Positions 16,669-26,498 of a DNA stretch of 59,377 nt are shown here, piece by piece (position 1 is the stretch's first letter; every line of letters starts with the position of its first letter). Location: positions 1 to 59,377 of the forward strand of contig RPGO01000025.1 of NCBI GenBank assembly GCA_004193545.1. The letters run 5' to 3'. The position numbers and the translations under genes were made by a program. The stretch is from Candidatus Argoarchaeum ethanivorans (GTDB taxonomy: Archaea; Halobacteriota; Methanosarcinia; Methanosarcinales; EX4572-44). Below the pieces are notes generated by a model. It saw only the letters and a list, made by a program, of their open reading frames with translations, was not told the DNA's origin and ran no database searches.

Positions 16669-19326
16669 CTATACAACTTCGACGATGTTTGCGTTCATCA
16701 CATCTCCCTCACTCACAGGCACACGATGCACTCTTCCTTCTATAGTTATGGCATAAAGGTCAGATGGTGCGGTATCGAAATTAGTCCCATTTACTGCTGC
16801 CCCATCTGTAGAATATGGCACGATGAAGGTGAACGTACCATTTGAAGCAGTTGTTGTCTGTGCATACTCGAATGTACGCCCCTTGTTTGTTAGAATTGGC
16901 ACCTGTAGTGTTACCGTGCTGTTTAATGGAGCACTTCCTGTAATTCTTGCTCCTTTCACATATTCAAAGATTTTGACATAACCAGTATTTTCTTCAGGAA
17001 TTTTTTTTGGAAAATTCGGGTATACTTCATAGAAATCAGGATACATCTTGGTATATAAGTTGTACACCTGTCTGTAACCAGCATCGTATCCCGGCATTGA
17101 TTCATGCACCAGACGATAATGCTTCAAGCCAATGCCATCAAGCGTATGCAACCTCGCCTCCATCGAACTATAATAAGTCATGCTCGGAAGATTTTGCATC
17201 CCACCGGATGTCTGCACCGACTGCCAGTACTTCTGCCAGTATTCCTGCCCTGTAACACCATCCCAGGCAGCAATCGCATAGAACTTGCCTGTCGCCATCT
17301 CAACATCGCTGACCACGTATCTTACGCCAAGTTCATCTGCAATCTTGTTTGCTTCATCTTCACTTTCTGCTGTAAGAAACGTGGCTGCACCCGGCCGCTG
17401 CTCTTTACCGCCTCCGATTCCACCTTGGAATGGGTTGGCATTGGGAATTCTGCGTCCTATTGTCTCGATCCAGAACCCGTAATCCCACCACGACATGACA
17501 CCGTAAGCAGTGTCTGGGTATGGATATGGCTCTCCTTTTGGTGGTCGTTCATAAGGCCCATAGTATGAGATTCCCGGGTCTGGTGTATTATATCTCATCC
17601 ATTCAAGCGAGTTATACCATGGTGTGCTTGGTCCACCACTATGCTTTGCCTGTTGTAATGCCGCGGTGCAGGGACCAAGTGGATATACAAGGATCGCAAA
17701 TGTGATGATTACAAACAACACATGCCATATCTTAACATCTTTTATTATAAACTGTGGAATATCCTTAAGTTTATTGACGCTTTCTTTATACACCGTTTGA
17801 ATATCATCAAAACCTGCAAACCCGAGCATTTTTGTAGCAAAGTAAGCACTCAAGAGCGCTACATTCACTGCATAGTAATAACCGAACCGATTCTGACCAT
17901 ATATCGCAAGGAGCATGAACAGAGTCCAGACAAGGACAAGAATGTCTTCTGGCTTCCATCTGCGTATCACGTAGTAGCCAAGAAGAATGATTCCAAGAAT
18001 TGATACGTAAAAGCAGTTTCCAAAGTTGCCGTATACCATGCTACCTCTACCGATATCAAGATGCGGTGGTGTGCCCCTCATCAGCATCGAGGAGATCTCT
18101 GCAACGGTTGCAGCACCACCCCCGCGTATCGTGAAGATTGCGATGATGGAACCTTTGATTGTGCTAATTAAATGAGGGGTGAGAACGCTCAACAGGACAA
18201 AACCAATCACTGCACCTGCAACCAGTGCTGCAGGATAGTAATACTGGTTCAGATCCCTGCGATTCATCTCCTTTGATACGATGTACATCAGCACGAAGAC
18301 GATGATCGCTATAATAGACGTGGTTACATGCAGCCACGAGTAATTGCCTGAAAATCCAGATTCGGGATGTATAAACGGCAGTATCAATAATGCCTCCAGC
18401 GCGAATGCAATCACCCCTACCACTGTTATATACTCTGTTGAGTTGCCATGGATGTGTTCGACGACGTAGATAATAATCGCTGAGAGCATGATGATCAGAC
18501 CAAAGAGTATTGCACCTGTCCAGCAGAGTTGATATGCTGCATACGCAAGACCAGTTAGTATGGAGTATATGAGCGGATATTTGACTGTCTGCCAATCTTT
18601 GTTCAGATCGCTAAACGAGAGATTCTGAGCGCGCGCGCTTCTGATCGCAAGCATGAAGAATAGAATAGTTGCGGTGGAAAAAAGCGCCTCTGTGACATGG
18701 TGGTCGACAAATCCAAGTAGCGACCTTGACAGAAACTGCCCGGGAAGCGTTGCGATGATCAGTGCTGCAAGGAGTCCTGTACCCCGATTGTGCAGGTGTT
18801 TTCCGACGAAGTAGACCGGTATAACCACGAGTGCGCCAAGAACTGCTGGGAAGTATGCCCCAATACTATTAACCAGATGTTGATCTGGATGCCCGAGTCC
18901 AAGAATAAGCGATAAGAAACCAATTATATGATCGTACAAAGGGCCATAGTGTTGGAAATGTCCGTATGGAAATTCTGTAAATGCGTCGTATGTAAGGGTG
19001 TGAGGATAATTATGAAGCAGGTAATCCACCAGTCGCATATGGTACCATGGATCGTTTCCACCAAACCTGATCGTACCATCTACAAGAAATACGCTGTCGT
19101 ATGGAAGTACAGTCCGGATGTAGAGTGCAATCGCAAATATAATTGCCAATAGTACACCATAAAAGGCACCAGATTTTAATCGATTGATCAGAGTTTGTTT
19201 AATTTCTGTCTGTTGTTCGATTTGTTTGGAAATGGGTTTTTTTCTGTTTAAAGATTCTTTTTTAATAGCGTTATTTCCTTTACCAGCCTTTCCATGTTTA
19301 TTCTCTTTATCCTTCTTTACAGTCAA
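16669..19326 (-). CDS. aglB: Dolichyl-phosphooligosaccharide-protein glycotransferase (STT3/AglB)
   Basis: 885 residues, integral membrane. A Lys-rich N-terminal tail (about 50 residues) is followed by the first external loop with GGNDPWYHMRLVDYL (catalytic DxD-type Asp), about a dozen membrane segments, and the soluble C-terminal domain with the WWDYGFW signature near residue 612. The C-terminus carries a beta-sandwich region (GARITGSAPLNSTVTLQ). AglB moves the lipid-linked glycan to Asn of secreted and S-layer proteins, so it is the end point of the adjacent glycan genes. Divergent from the GT2 gene at 19397. Confidence 0.95.
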   Translation of the reverse strand: MTVKKDKENKHGKAGKGNNAIKKESLNRKKPISKQIEQQTEIKQTLINRLKSGAFYGVLLAIIFAIALYIRTVLPYDSVFLVDGTIRFGGNDPWYHMRLVDYLLHNYPHTLTYDAFTEFPYGHFQHYGPLYDHIIGFLSLILGLGHPDQHLVNSIGAYFPAVLGALVVIPVYFVGKHLHNRGTGLLAALIIATLPGQFLSRSLLGFVDHHVTEALFSTATILFFMLAIRSARAQNLSFSDLNKDWQTVKYPLIYSILTGLAYAAYQLCWTGAILFGLIIMLSAIIIYVVEHIHGNSTEYITVVGVIAFALEALLILPFIHPESGFSGNYSWLHVTTSIIAIIVFVLMYIVSKEMNRRDLNQYYYPAALVAGAVIGFVLLSVLTPHLISTIKGSIIAIFTIRGGGAATVAEISSMLMRGTPPHLDIGRGSMVYGNFGNCFYVSILGIILLGYYVIRRWKPEDILVLVWTLFMLLAIYGQNRFGYYYAVNVALLSAYFATKMLGFAGFDDIQTVYKESVNKLKDIPQFIIKDVKIWHVLFVIITFAILVYPLGPCTAALQQAKHSGGPSTPWYNSLEWMRYNTPDPGISYYGPYERPPKGEPYPYPDTAYGVMSWWDYGFWIETIGRRIPNANPFQGGIGGGKEQRPGAATFLTAESEDEANKIADELGVRYVVSDVEMATGKFYAIAAWDGVTGQEYWQKYWQSVQTSGGMQNLPSMTYYSSMEARLHTLDGIGLKHYRLVHESMPGYDAGYRQVYNLYTKMYPDFYEVYPNFPKKIPEENTGYVKIFEYVKGARITGSAPLNSTVTLQVPILTNKGRTFEYAQTTTASNGTFTFIVPYSTDGAAVNGTNFDTAPSDLYAITIEGRVHRVPVSEGDVMNANIVEVV

Positions 19327-19396
19327 TCAATGCACCTCATATTACAGTGTTCATGTAATTTAAATAGTTTGAGATGTACGTTAAGTAATATAAATT

Positions 19397-20308
19397 ATGT
19401 TGGTATCAGTAATAACCTGTTCGCACCGAATCGATAGATATCCTGATCTGGTAGAAGCCATCAAAAGTTTGGCTGCCCAATCATACGCCGATCTGGAACT
19501 CATCGTGGTTGTTGATGGGGACAAAGCACTGTACGAGCAGATCGTGAAAGATGGTATCCCTGTAGATAAGGTGCTGCTGAATGAAATAAATATAGGGCTC
19601 TCTCGAAGCAGGAATCGTGGGGTAAATGTCGCATCCGGTGAGGTGATTGTATTCTTTGATGATGATGCGGTTGCCGACCGGAACTGGATTAAGGAACTTG
19701 TGCGCATGTATGACGAGTACGATGCGATAGCTGCTGGTGGAAAAATTGTGCCACTCTGGATCGGAGGGAAGATGAAATTCCTGCCCGAGGAGTGTTACTG
19801 GTTGATCGGTGCAACACACCGGGGGTTTGCAGAGGGAATCACAGAGGTCAGGAACACGTTTGGGTCAAATATCAGTTTCAGGACGGAGGTGCTGGACGCG
19901 CTCGGGGGTTTTCGAGGAGAGATGGGCGTTCGCGGGAGCGGCGCGCTGCAAGGGGAGGAGACTGAGATATGTGTGCGGATGAAGGCGCGGTTTGGGAGGG
20001 GTGTTATGTATAATCCTGATGCGATTGTTCATCACAAGATTGTTTCAGCGCGCACGAAAGTCACGTTTCTTATGAGGCGCGCGTTCTGGCAGGGCTACTC
20101 CAAGAGGATGATTGCGGAGATGGGATATTCGATGGATGTGGAAGGCGATTTTCTCAGGAATCTGGTGTGTGATGGGGTTTTTGGGAGGGTCAAGGAGATT
20201 TTGCGATTTAAAATTGTTCCGGCAGTACAGATTTTCTTTCTGGGGCTGTTTACTGCTACGGTATTTCTTGGTTATATGTACAGATATGTGAATCATCCGG
20301 GGCAATAA
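19397..20308 (+). CDS. Family 2 glycosyltransferase (AglE/AglG-like)
   Basis: 303 residues. GT-A fold: MLVSVITCSHRIDRYPDLVE start, nucleotide-sugar DDD motif in VIVFFDDDAVAD, and acceptor-site GEETEIC (E-E-D-like motif). One hydrophobic segment near the C-terminus (VQIFFLGLFTATVFLGYMY) probably anchors it to the membrane. Resembles haloarchaeal glucuronosyltransferases acting on dolichol phosphate sugars. Overlaps the following GT4-like gene by one base. First gene of the glycan operon. Confidence 0.85.
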   Translation: MLVSVITCSHRIDRYPDLVEAIKSLAAQSYADLELIVVVDGDKALYEQIVKDGIPVDKVLLNEINIGLSRSRNRGVNVASGEVIVFFDDDAVADRNWIKELVRMYDEYDAIAAGGKIVPLWIGGKMKFLPEECYWLIGATHRGFAEGITEVRNTFGSNISFRTEVLDALGGFRGEMGVRGSGALQGEETEICVRMKARFGRGVMYNPDAIVHHKIVSARTKVTFLMRRAFWQGYSKRMIAEMGYSMDVEGDFLRNLVCDGVFGRVKEILRFKIVPAVQIFFLGLFTATVFLGYMYRYVNHPGQ

Positions 20309-21420
20309 TGATGAATAAAACGATTAAAGTGGTTCCTAATGGTGTAAATACATCCCAATTTAAGGTGATGATACGGGAAAAACAAAAAACATGGGTGGCG
20401 CATACATTCGGAGTTGATCTGAGTCCGGATCTGAACATAATAAACACAGGAAGACTTTCGCATGAAAAAGGCATCTCATATCTGATCGAAGCACTTGAAT
20501 ACCTTCCACCGACCACGAAGTTGTTTCTTGTCGGGGGTGGGGTGCAGAAAGATGAATTGAAGCGACTGGTCAAAGAGCGAGATGCGGGTGGTCAGGTCGC
20601 ATTTCTGGGAAAAGTTGGGCATGAAAAACTGCCTGGGTTGCTGAATGGCATGGACGTCTTTGTTTTGCCCGCGATTGGCATGGAGGGTTTCTCAAACGCC
20701 ATGCTTGAAGCGATGGCATGTGGTCTTCCGGTGGTCACAACAACGATAGGAGCCGGACCTGAGGTCGTGACTGACGAGATCGGGGCGGTGGTAGAGACAA
20801 AGAATCCGAGACAACTTGCGGATGGGATTATGAGTTGTAGCGATCTTGATCGCATGGTGATACGGAAGTACGTTGAGGAGCATTTCTCATTTGACATCGT
20901 TGCAGATTACGTTTATGACATGTATGCCCGGTTATGTGGAAAAGAAGTTGAGAACATCTGCTATTGCTCTCTTTACGCGCCACCATACCAACTATCTGGA
21001 GCTGGCATGCAGGTGCATGAGTTATCGAAGCAATTATCAAGGATGTGCGACGTTTCGGTCATATCGGCTGGGATAGATGGTAGCCGTGACGAAGTGATGG
21101 ATGGAGTGCATTATTATCGGGTGAAATACATGAAAGGCGAGGCGATGTCCCGATTTTGTTATAGTCTACTCGGGAGTTTGAAGGGCAGATCACTGGATCG
21201 GTTCGATGTGGTCGACGGAAGGAACTGGGAAGGGGGTCTTGTCTCTGTTTTTATTTCAAAACGCAAAGGCAGCAAATCCGTGATGAGCTTCAGAGGAGAG
21301 GGCGCGGTGGAAGGACCGTGGGTGAAGAACCGGATCAATCGGTATATTGCGAGACGTGTGGATTTGATGACCGCAACAGACCGGCGGACTGCTGAGAAAG
21401 CGGAAAGGGTTTTAAATTAG
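20308..21420 (+). CDS. Family 4 glycosyltransferase with N- and C-terminal halves in reversed order (apparent circular permutation)
   Basis: 370 residues. It begins with the usual second half of a GT4 enzyme: TIKVVPNGVNTSQF, INTGRLSHEKGI, FLGKVGHEKL and GFSNAMLEAMACGLPVVTT with the E-x7-E type donor site. After MYARLCGKE (residue ~210) it continues with the usual first half: CYCSLYAPPYQLSGAGMQVH with the acceptor-side Gly loop, to DLMTATDRRTAEKAERVLN at the very end. In a normal GT4 protein that ending runs directly into the segment that here is the N-terminus. Either a genuine permuted enzyme or a fusion scar of two tandem GT4 genes. Shares a 1-base overlap with the GT2 gene. Confidence 0.75.
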   Translation: MMNKTIKVVPNGVNTSQFKVMIREKQKTWVAHTFGVDLSPDLNIINTGRLSHEKGISYLIEALEYLPPTTKLFLVGGGVQKDELKRLVKERDAGGQVAFLGKVGHEKLPGLLNGMDVFVLPAIGMEGFSNAMLEAMACGLPVVTTTIGAGPEVVTDEIGAVVETKNPRQLADGIMSCSDLDRMVIRKYVEEHFSFDIVADYVYDMYARLCGKEVENICYCSLYAPPYQLSGAGMQVHELSKQLSRMCDVSVISAGIDGSRDEVMDGVHYYRVKYMKGEAMSRFCYSLLGSLKGRSLDRFDVVDGRNWEGGLVSVFISKRKGSKSVMSFRGEGAVEGPWVKNRINRYIARRVDLMTATDRRTAEKAERVLN

Positions 21421-21441
21421 TATCTACAATATAGGAACCTG

Positions 21442-21879
21442 ATGAAAACTGTGTGGCGCAGTAGGGATATGAAAAGGGATTTTGAGATGTTTAAGGACGA
21501 TGCTCTTGGAATAATACTATTTGGATCCTCTGCCCGAATGGAAGACGTTGAACGGTCTGACATGGATATCTGCATCGTGCGACCTGCGAACGATGGACTT
21601 CTGACTGGGATGAACCGGATGCTGGGTGGGAAATACGATATAAAGGTTTTTGAGAACTTGCCCCTTTATATTATGATCGAAATAATTCACGATCACAAGA
21701 TTATATATGGTGATGACATTGAACTTTCAGCGTACTTCTACCGGTTCAGGCGACTATGGGCTGATATGGTACCGCGTGTTGAATATAATCAATTTGACAG
21801 TGTTGGGGAACGAATGATACTCAGGAAACGGTGGTTGCATGAGAAGAAAACGATACTTGGAGAAGCTGGAATTTTTTGA
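21442..21879 (+). CDS. mntA: MNT-domain nucleotidyltransferase (MntA-type antitoxin)
   Basis: 145 residues with a minimal nucleotidyltransferase motif: FGSSARMEDVERSDMDICI gives GSx10DxD. In HepT-MntA systems this protein AMPylates or otherwise neutralises the HEPN RNase. It overlaps the next gene by 41 bases in another frame, typical of toxin-antitoxin pairs. Embedded in the glycan cluster; no link to sugar metabolism is implied. Confidence 0.8.
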   Translation: MKTVWRSRDMKRDFEMFKDDALGIILFGSSARMEDVERSDMDICIVRPANDGLLTGMNRMLGGKYDIKVFENLPLYIMIEIIHDHKIIYGDDIELSAYFYRFRRLWADMVPRVEYNQFDSVGERMILRKRWLHEKKTILGEAGIF

Positions 21880-22246
21880 AGATGAGGTTAATTTTATAGC
21901 AGCCCATGAGGTCTGCGATGACGTTACAGCGCGGGCGTTACTTCACTCGCTGCAAACCTGTGCCGAGATATCCATGGATGTTGTCGCCATGCTCACAAAA
22001 GATGCCGGACTGGCGGTCGGTGATGATTATACCAACATAGAAAAATTAGCGAGAGAATCTATCATAGATGTGAATGAAATGAAAGTCCTGAAGGAATATA
22101 ATGGGGTGCGAAATAGCATTGTCCATAGGTACGGTACTCTTGATATGAAGCGCGTTACAGAAGGGCTAGATGAGATCGACAAAATTTATCAGGTTGTTGT
22201 GAAGCTCGCTGAAATATACGAGCGTGTATCCGCGAGCAATGACTGA
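21839..22246 (+). CDS. hepT: HEPN-domain RNase toxin (HepT-type)
   Basis: 135 residues, all-helical. The active-site motif Rx4HxY is present as RNSIVHRYG (residues ~107-115). Partner of the overlapping MNT protein upstream. Start ATG 21839; an internal Met is possible because the overlap is long. One of three HEPN/MNT pairs in the window. Confidence 0.8.
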   Translation: MRRKRYLEKLEFFEDEVNFIAAHEVCDDVTARALLHSLQTCAEISMDVVAMLTKDAGLAVGDDYTNIEKLARESIIDVNEMKVLKEYNGVRNSIVHRYGTLDMKRVTEGLDEIDKIYQVVVKLAEIYERVSASND

Positions 22247-22290
22247 AGAGCAGTAGAATTCATGATTGGAATACCCCGAGGTTGTCTTAA

Positions 22291-24084
22291 TTGTGCGGCA
22301 TAGCTGGCATATATGGAGTTTCGGATAAACCCCTATTGAAACGAATGTGCAATGTAATCGAGCACAGGGGACCTGACGACTCCGGGTATTATGTGGACGA
22401 CGCAGTATCTATCGGCATGCGACGCCTCAGCATTATCGATCTTGCTGGTGGAAGACAGCCGATCTTCAACGAAGATGGTAATATTGTGGTTGTGTTTAAC
22501 GGGGAAATCTACAATTTCAGGGAATTGAGGTACGATCTGGAGCAAAAGGGTCATAGATTCACTACTGATTCCGATACCGAGGTGATTGTACACGCTTACG
22601 AGGAGTATGGGTATGATTGTTTGGATCGGTTCAATGGTATGTTCGCGATCGCGCTCTGGGACATGGATCGTAGGAAACTCTTTCTGGCACGTGACCGAGT
22701 TGGCATCAAACCGCTGTATTATGCGGCGATCGATGGAGTTCTTGTTTTTGGCTCTGAAATAAAATCAATTCTTGAGTACGGGATCAAACGGGAGGTGGAT
22801 GTGCAGGCTCTTGCGGATTACTTCGTCCTGCGGTACGTTCCCGCGCCCAGGACAATGTTTAAAGGAATACGAAAACTAGACCCCGGGTGTTATATGGTGG
22901 TGAACACGGACGGGATAGAAAAAAAGAGCTACTGGAATCTCGAATTTAAAACGATTCCTGGAAACGAAGACTACTTTAGTAACAATATACTGAAGATGCT
23001 GAAAAACTCAGTGAAACGAAGACTCATAGCTGATGTTCCGCTCGGCGTGTTCCTATCCGGGGGTGTGGACTCATCCACAATAACTGCGATAGCGAGTGAA
23101 TTCTCTTCCGAGCCGGTAAAGACATTCTCTGTTGGATTCTACGGCGCAAAATATGATGAAACGTCTTATGCGAGAAATGCTGCAGAATATTTTGAAACGG
23201 ATCATACTGAGGAGTGGGTGGATATAGACAATGCAGATATCCTGCCGGAGTTGATTTATCAGGCGGACGAACCGCTGGCAGACCCTGCGATGTTACCCAC
23301 TTATTTAATCTCAAAAGTGGCACGGAAGAAGGTGAAGGTGGTTTTGAGTGGCGAAGGAGGGGATGAGGCGTTTGCCGGGTATGATCACTATGCTTCGGAA
23401 ATAGGTGCGCGTAATATGCTCAGATGTGTGCCGGGATTGTTGCGGAAACTGGTTTTTAAATTGGGGGAAGAAGTCAATGAATGCGCCCTAAAGAAATACT
23501 TGTTATACGTTGGTTCGAGGACAACACATGAGGATAGTTATTCCTATCGTTTGAAATTGCGGGACGGCGGTTATTTGAATACTGATATTTTGAGAACCGA
23601 TGGTGTTAAGGATAATACGCGCGCTTTATTCCATAGCGATGGAGATTATCTGAACTGCATGTTAGGGTTCGACATCAATTACTGGCTTCCCGATGACCTG
23701 CTAATGAAAGTGGATAAAATGACGATGGCTAACTCACTTGAGGCGCGTGTCCCCTTCCTGGATCATGAATTATTGCAATTGGTGTGCGGGGTGCCGTCTG
23801 GCATGAAGCTTGGGAAACGTTTGCTCAAGATGAGTGTGAAGGAGCTACTGCCTGCAGAGGTGATGCAGAGGAAGAAGCACGGGTTTGACGTGCCGATCAA
23901 GGAGTGGTTCAAGGGCGATACGCTGGATGAGTATTTATCTGAAGAGATGATTGGTGATACGCCGTATCTGGATTCGAAGGGGGTGCATGAGCTATGGGGG
24001 CGACATAGAAGCGGGAAAGGCGATTATGGCGTTTTGCTGTGGAAATGTTTATGTTATGTTGGGTGGTATGATGCATACTGGTGA
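22291..24084 (+). CDS. asnB: Asparagine synthase (glutamine-hydrolysing)
   Basis: 597 residues: N-terminal class II amidotransferase domain with the nucleophile Cys2 (MCGIAGIYG) and C-terminal ATP-pyrophosphatase domain (FLSGGVDSST near 246). In glycan clusters AsnB-like enzymes often amidate sugar carboxylates rather than make free asparagine; which holds here is unknown. TTG start at 22291, fixed by the need for Cys at position 2. Overlaps the FkbM gene by 4 bases. Confidence 0.9.
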   Translation: MCGIAGIYGVSDKPLLKRMCNVIEHRGPDDSGYYVDDAVSIGMRRLSIIDLAGGRQPIFNEDGNIVVVFNGEIYNFRELRYDLEQKGHRFTTDSDTEVIVHAYEEYGYDCLDRFNGMFAIALWDMDRRKLFLARDRVGIKPLYYAAIDGVLVFGSEIKSILEYGIKREVDVQALADYFVLRYVPAPRTMFKGIRKLDPGCYMVVNTDGIEKKSYWNLEFKTIPGNEDYFSNNILKMLKNSVKRRLIADVPLGVFLSGGVDSSTITAIASEFSSEPVKTFSVGFYGAKYDETSYARNAAEYFETDHTEEWVDIDNADILPELIYQADEPLADPAMLPTYLISKVARKKVKVVLSGEGGDEAFAGYDHYASEIGARNMLRCVPGLLRKLVFKLGEEVNECALKKYLLYVGSRTTHEDSYSYRLKLRDGGYLNTDILRTDGVKDNTRALFHSDGDYLNCMLGFDINYWLPDDLLMKVDKMTMANSLEARVPFLDHELLQLVCGVPSGMKLGKRLLKMSVKELLPAEVMQRKKHGFDVPIKEWFKGDTLDEYLSEEMIGDTPYLDSKGVHELWGRHRSGKGDYGVLLWKCLCYVGWYDAYW

Positions 24085-24920
24085 ATGGGGTGCTAGAAAT
24101 AAATAAAATACTAAGCGAAGTCGGAGAAATTCCTAATGTAGTTATGACCTTCAAGAACTGGTGGATCTACTTTTCAAATATTTCCGGTTTATCCAATGCT
24201 GAAACAGTTTGTAAACTCAGAAATGGTGCAAAATTTATTATTCGTCCGGATTCATTTGACATAAGAATGGTTAAGGAGGTGTATATTCATAGGTCATATC
24301 ATCAGTTAGAAATAAATAAGGGCGATATAGTGGTAGACATTGGTGCGCACATTGGCACTTTCTCGGTTATGGCGGGGTGCGAAATCGGAGAAACTGGTAG
24401 AGTATATGCTTATGAACCGGGTCCCACTACCTTCGATGTGCTCAAGAAAAATATCCGTATCAACTCATTACAAAATACTATCCAACCTTATAAATTCGGT
24501 ATTAGCGACAAGACTGGTAAAAAAGAATTTTACATATTCAAAAAAGGTGACAAACCACTCTTTCATAGTTCTTCATTTTATCGAGAACAATCAAGAGTTA
24601 TCGATGCGACATTAGGCGAAAAAATTGAAGTGGAGTGCATAACTCTAAAAGATATTTTTGAATTAAACGATTTGGATCGGATAAATGTTTTGAAGGTAGA
24701 TTGTGAGGGCGAGGAGTATAGGATACTACTTGACACTCCTGATAAATACCTGAAAAAAATAGATAGAATTTGCATGGAATATCATGATTATTTGAGTACT
24801 AACTATAACCATCAAGATCTAATAAATCACCTATCGAAATTGGGATATGATGTATTTCATGAAACTCCCGAGAATTTAGAGATTGGATGTGGAATAATCC
24901 ATGCCTGTAAGACTGATTGA
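24081..24920 (+). CDS. FkbM-family SAM-dependent methyltransferase
   Basis: 279 residues. SAM-binding VDIGAHIGTFSV and VYAYEPGPTTFDVL, then NVLKVDCEGEEYRILL, the FkbM signature. Probably O-methylates a sugar of the glycan built by the surrounding genes. Overlaps both neighbours (4 and 20 bases), so it belongs to the same operon. From here to about 31 kb the genes are clearly more A+T-rich than their upstream neighbours, which suggests a separate origin of this block. Confidence 0.85.
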   Translation: MNGVLEINKILSEVGEIPNVVMTFKNWWIYFSNISGLSNAETVCKLRNGAKFIIRPDSFDIRMVKEVYIHRSYHQLEINKGDIVVDIGAHIGTFSVMAGCEIGETGRVYAYEPGPTTFDVLKKNIRINSLQNTIQPYKFGISDKTGKKEFYIFKKGDKPLFHSSSFYREQSRVIDATLGEKIEVECITLKDIFELNDLDRINVLKVDCEGEEYRILLDTPDKYLKKIDRICMEYHDYLSTNYNHQDLINHLSKLGYDVFHETPENLEIGCGIIHACKTD

Positions 24921-26493
24921 ATATTATACATTTTTAATGGTGAATGCATTGGTGGGGCGCTATACTAACAAACGGGAAGCGGTATACGAAATAATTGATA
25001 ATGAATTCGGGACTTGGAAGGAGGCTCTTTATTATAGGTTGTGCAATTTAATTAACGAAGATGCGATATTTTCAAAATTGCCGTATTTGTTGGGGGATAG
25101 AAGAAAAATAGATACTTTCGATAGTCAGTTAAATTTTCTAAAGAATATGTTCATACTTCCTGCCCTGTTTTTCTGGAGGTTATTTTTGATAAGGCTTGAA
25201 CGTAGGTATTACAAAGTCAAATATCCAAACGTCTGCACACTCCAAGATATAATGAACGAAAACTTTGATTACCTGTTCGTCCTCAACACTACAGACCACA
25301 CAATCACAGCTTTACCAGTCCTGGAAAGTATGGATGGTAGAGCGAGAAGTTTAGTTGTGACCTTTAAAGGAGTGTATGCGAGATATAAAGATGATTTTGA
25401 TGCATTAAAAAATACAAAAATTATATTTTTTGAGTATGAACTGAAAGATCTCCCGCTAACGAAATATTCAGGAATAACTAAAGAATCCAAAGAGAAGTTT
25501 AGGCTATTGAAATCTCAAAACTTGGATGGTGACTTCAAACGACTGATTGATATCGATAAATATTTCATAAAATTTCACCTTAACACGGAATTGATCCAGT
25601 ATTATTTCTTCGAAAAGGTTTTCAACACGTTTGATCTGAAGGGTGCAGTTTCAATCGTTTTTACCACGGCATTTGAGTTGTGTAAAGAGCGAGGGATACC
25701 AACATTTGTTCTGCAGCATGGAATCGGTGGAAAGTGGCACGGTCATCCGTATGTGTCGGATTATTGGTTCACTCTTGATGACGTATCTAAAGATTCATTA
25801 GATGAATGGCTCGATCATACCGTTGAGGTTATAGCATCAGGCTCTCCAAGGTTTGAGTATTTTAAAAATCACATAGAGTTACAAAGAATGAAGAGTACAA
25901 AATTCTATAAAAAAATTAATAAGTTAAAATACAAAAAGAATATTACATTTATTTCACAGGGAGCGATCTATGATACTCAAACAACGTTTCATGCATTGAA
26001 AAAGCTCAGAAATGAATTGCCGGGTGACGTGGCCCTAACAATAAAATTGCATCCGCGAGAAAATTTAAACGAATCAAACACAAAGAGGCAAATGGAGAGA
26101 ATTTTCACGCGAGAGGATTTGCGAAATACGAGGTTCATAAGAAACGAAATAGACTTCTATGAGGTAATGGCGAATTCAAACATTATGATAACCGCAACAT
26201 CTACTGGTATGCAGGAAGCGATTGCCTGCGATCTTCCCGTGCTTCAAATCAACTTTGCTGGAAAGCCGTACCTAAAAGCGTATGACCTCTCATCCTTCGG
26301 ATGGAGAACTCCGATTGATGACCCCGAGGTTATGGTTAAAGAAGCAATAGCAATAATAAGTGATAAGAAACGATGTAATAAAGTAATCGAAAAGCAAAAG
26401 TGGCTGAAAAACAGAATGTTTAAAAACTTCGGCAACTGTGGTGAAGTTATAGCTGATACGATAATACATATACGCGAGGGCAAGAAGAAGTAA
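24901..26493 (+). CDS. GT-B-fold glycan transferase-like protein
   Basis: 530 residues, soluble. The C-terminal half has a GT-B nucleotide-sugar pattern: PTFVLQHGIGG, IKLHPRE, then a donor-site MITATSTGMQEAIACDLPVL. This pattern occurs in CDP-glycerol glycerophosphotransferase-like and polysialyltransferase-like proteins. The N-terminal half is unassigned. Placed directly before the nonulosonate genes, it may transfer that sugar (inference). Donor and acceptor are unknown. Confidence 0.6.
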   Translation: MPVRLIEYYTFLMVNALVGRYTNKREAVYEIIDNEFGTWKEALYYRLCNLINEDAIFSKLPYLLGDRRKIDTFDSQLNFLKNMFILPALFFWRLFLIRLERRYYKVKYPNVCTLQDIMNENFDYLFVLNTTDHTITALPVLESMDGRARSLVVTFKGVYARYKDDFDALKNTKIIFFEYELKDLPLTKYSGITKESKEKFRLLKSQNLDGDFKRLIDIDKYFIKFHLNTELIQYYFFEKVFNTFDLKGAVSIVFTTAFELCKERGIPTFVLQHGIGGKWHGHPYVSDYWFTLDDVSKDSLDEWLDHTVEVIASGSPRFEYFKNHIELQRMKSTKFYKKINKLKYKKNITFISQGAIYDTQTTFHALKKLRNELPGDVALTIKLHPRENLNESNTKRQMERIFTREDLRNTRFIRNEIDFYEVMANSNIMITATSTGMQEAIACDLPVLQINFAGKPYLKAYDLSSFGWRTPIDDPEVMVKEAIAIISDKKRCNKVIEKQKWLKNRMFKNFGNCGEVIADTIIHIREGKKK

Positions 26494-26498
26494 CAGAG

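Noticed and set aside
20308-21420. Interpretation of the GT4 gene as a simple truncated pseudogene
   Set aside because: Both halves are complete and joined in one frame with normal motifs, and its ends are complementary parts of one fold.
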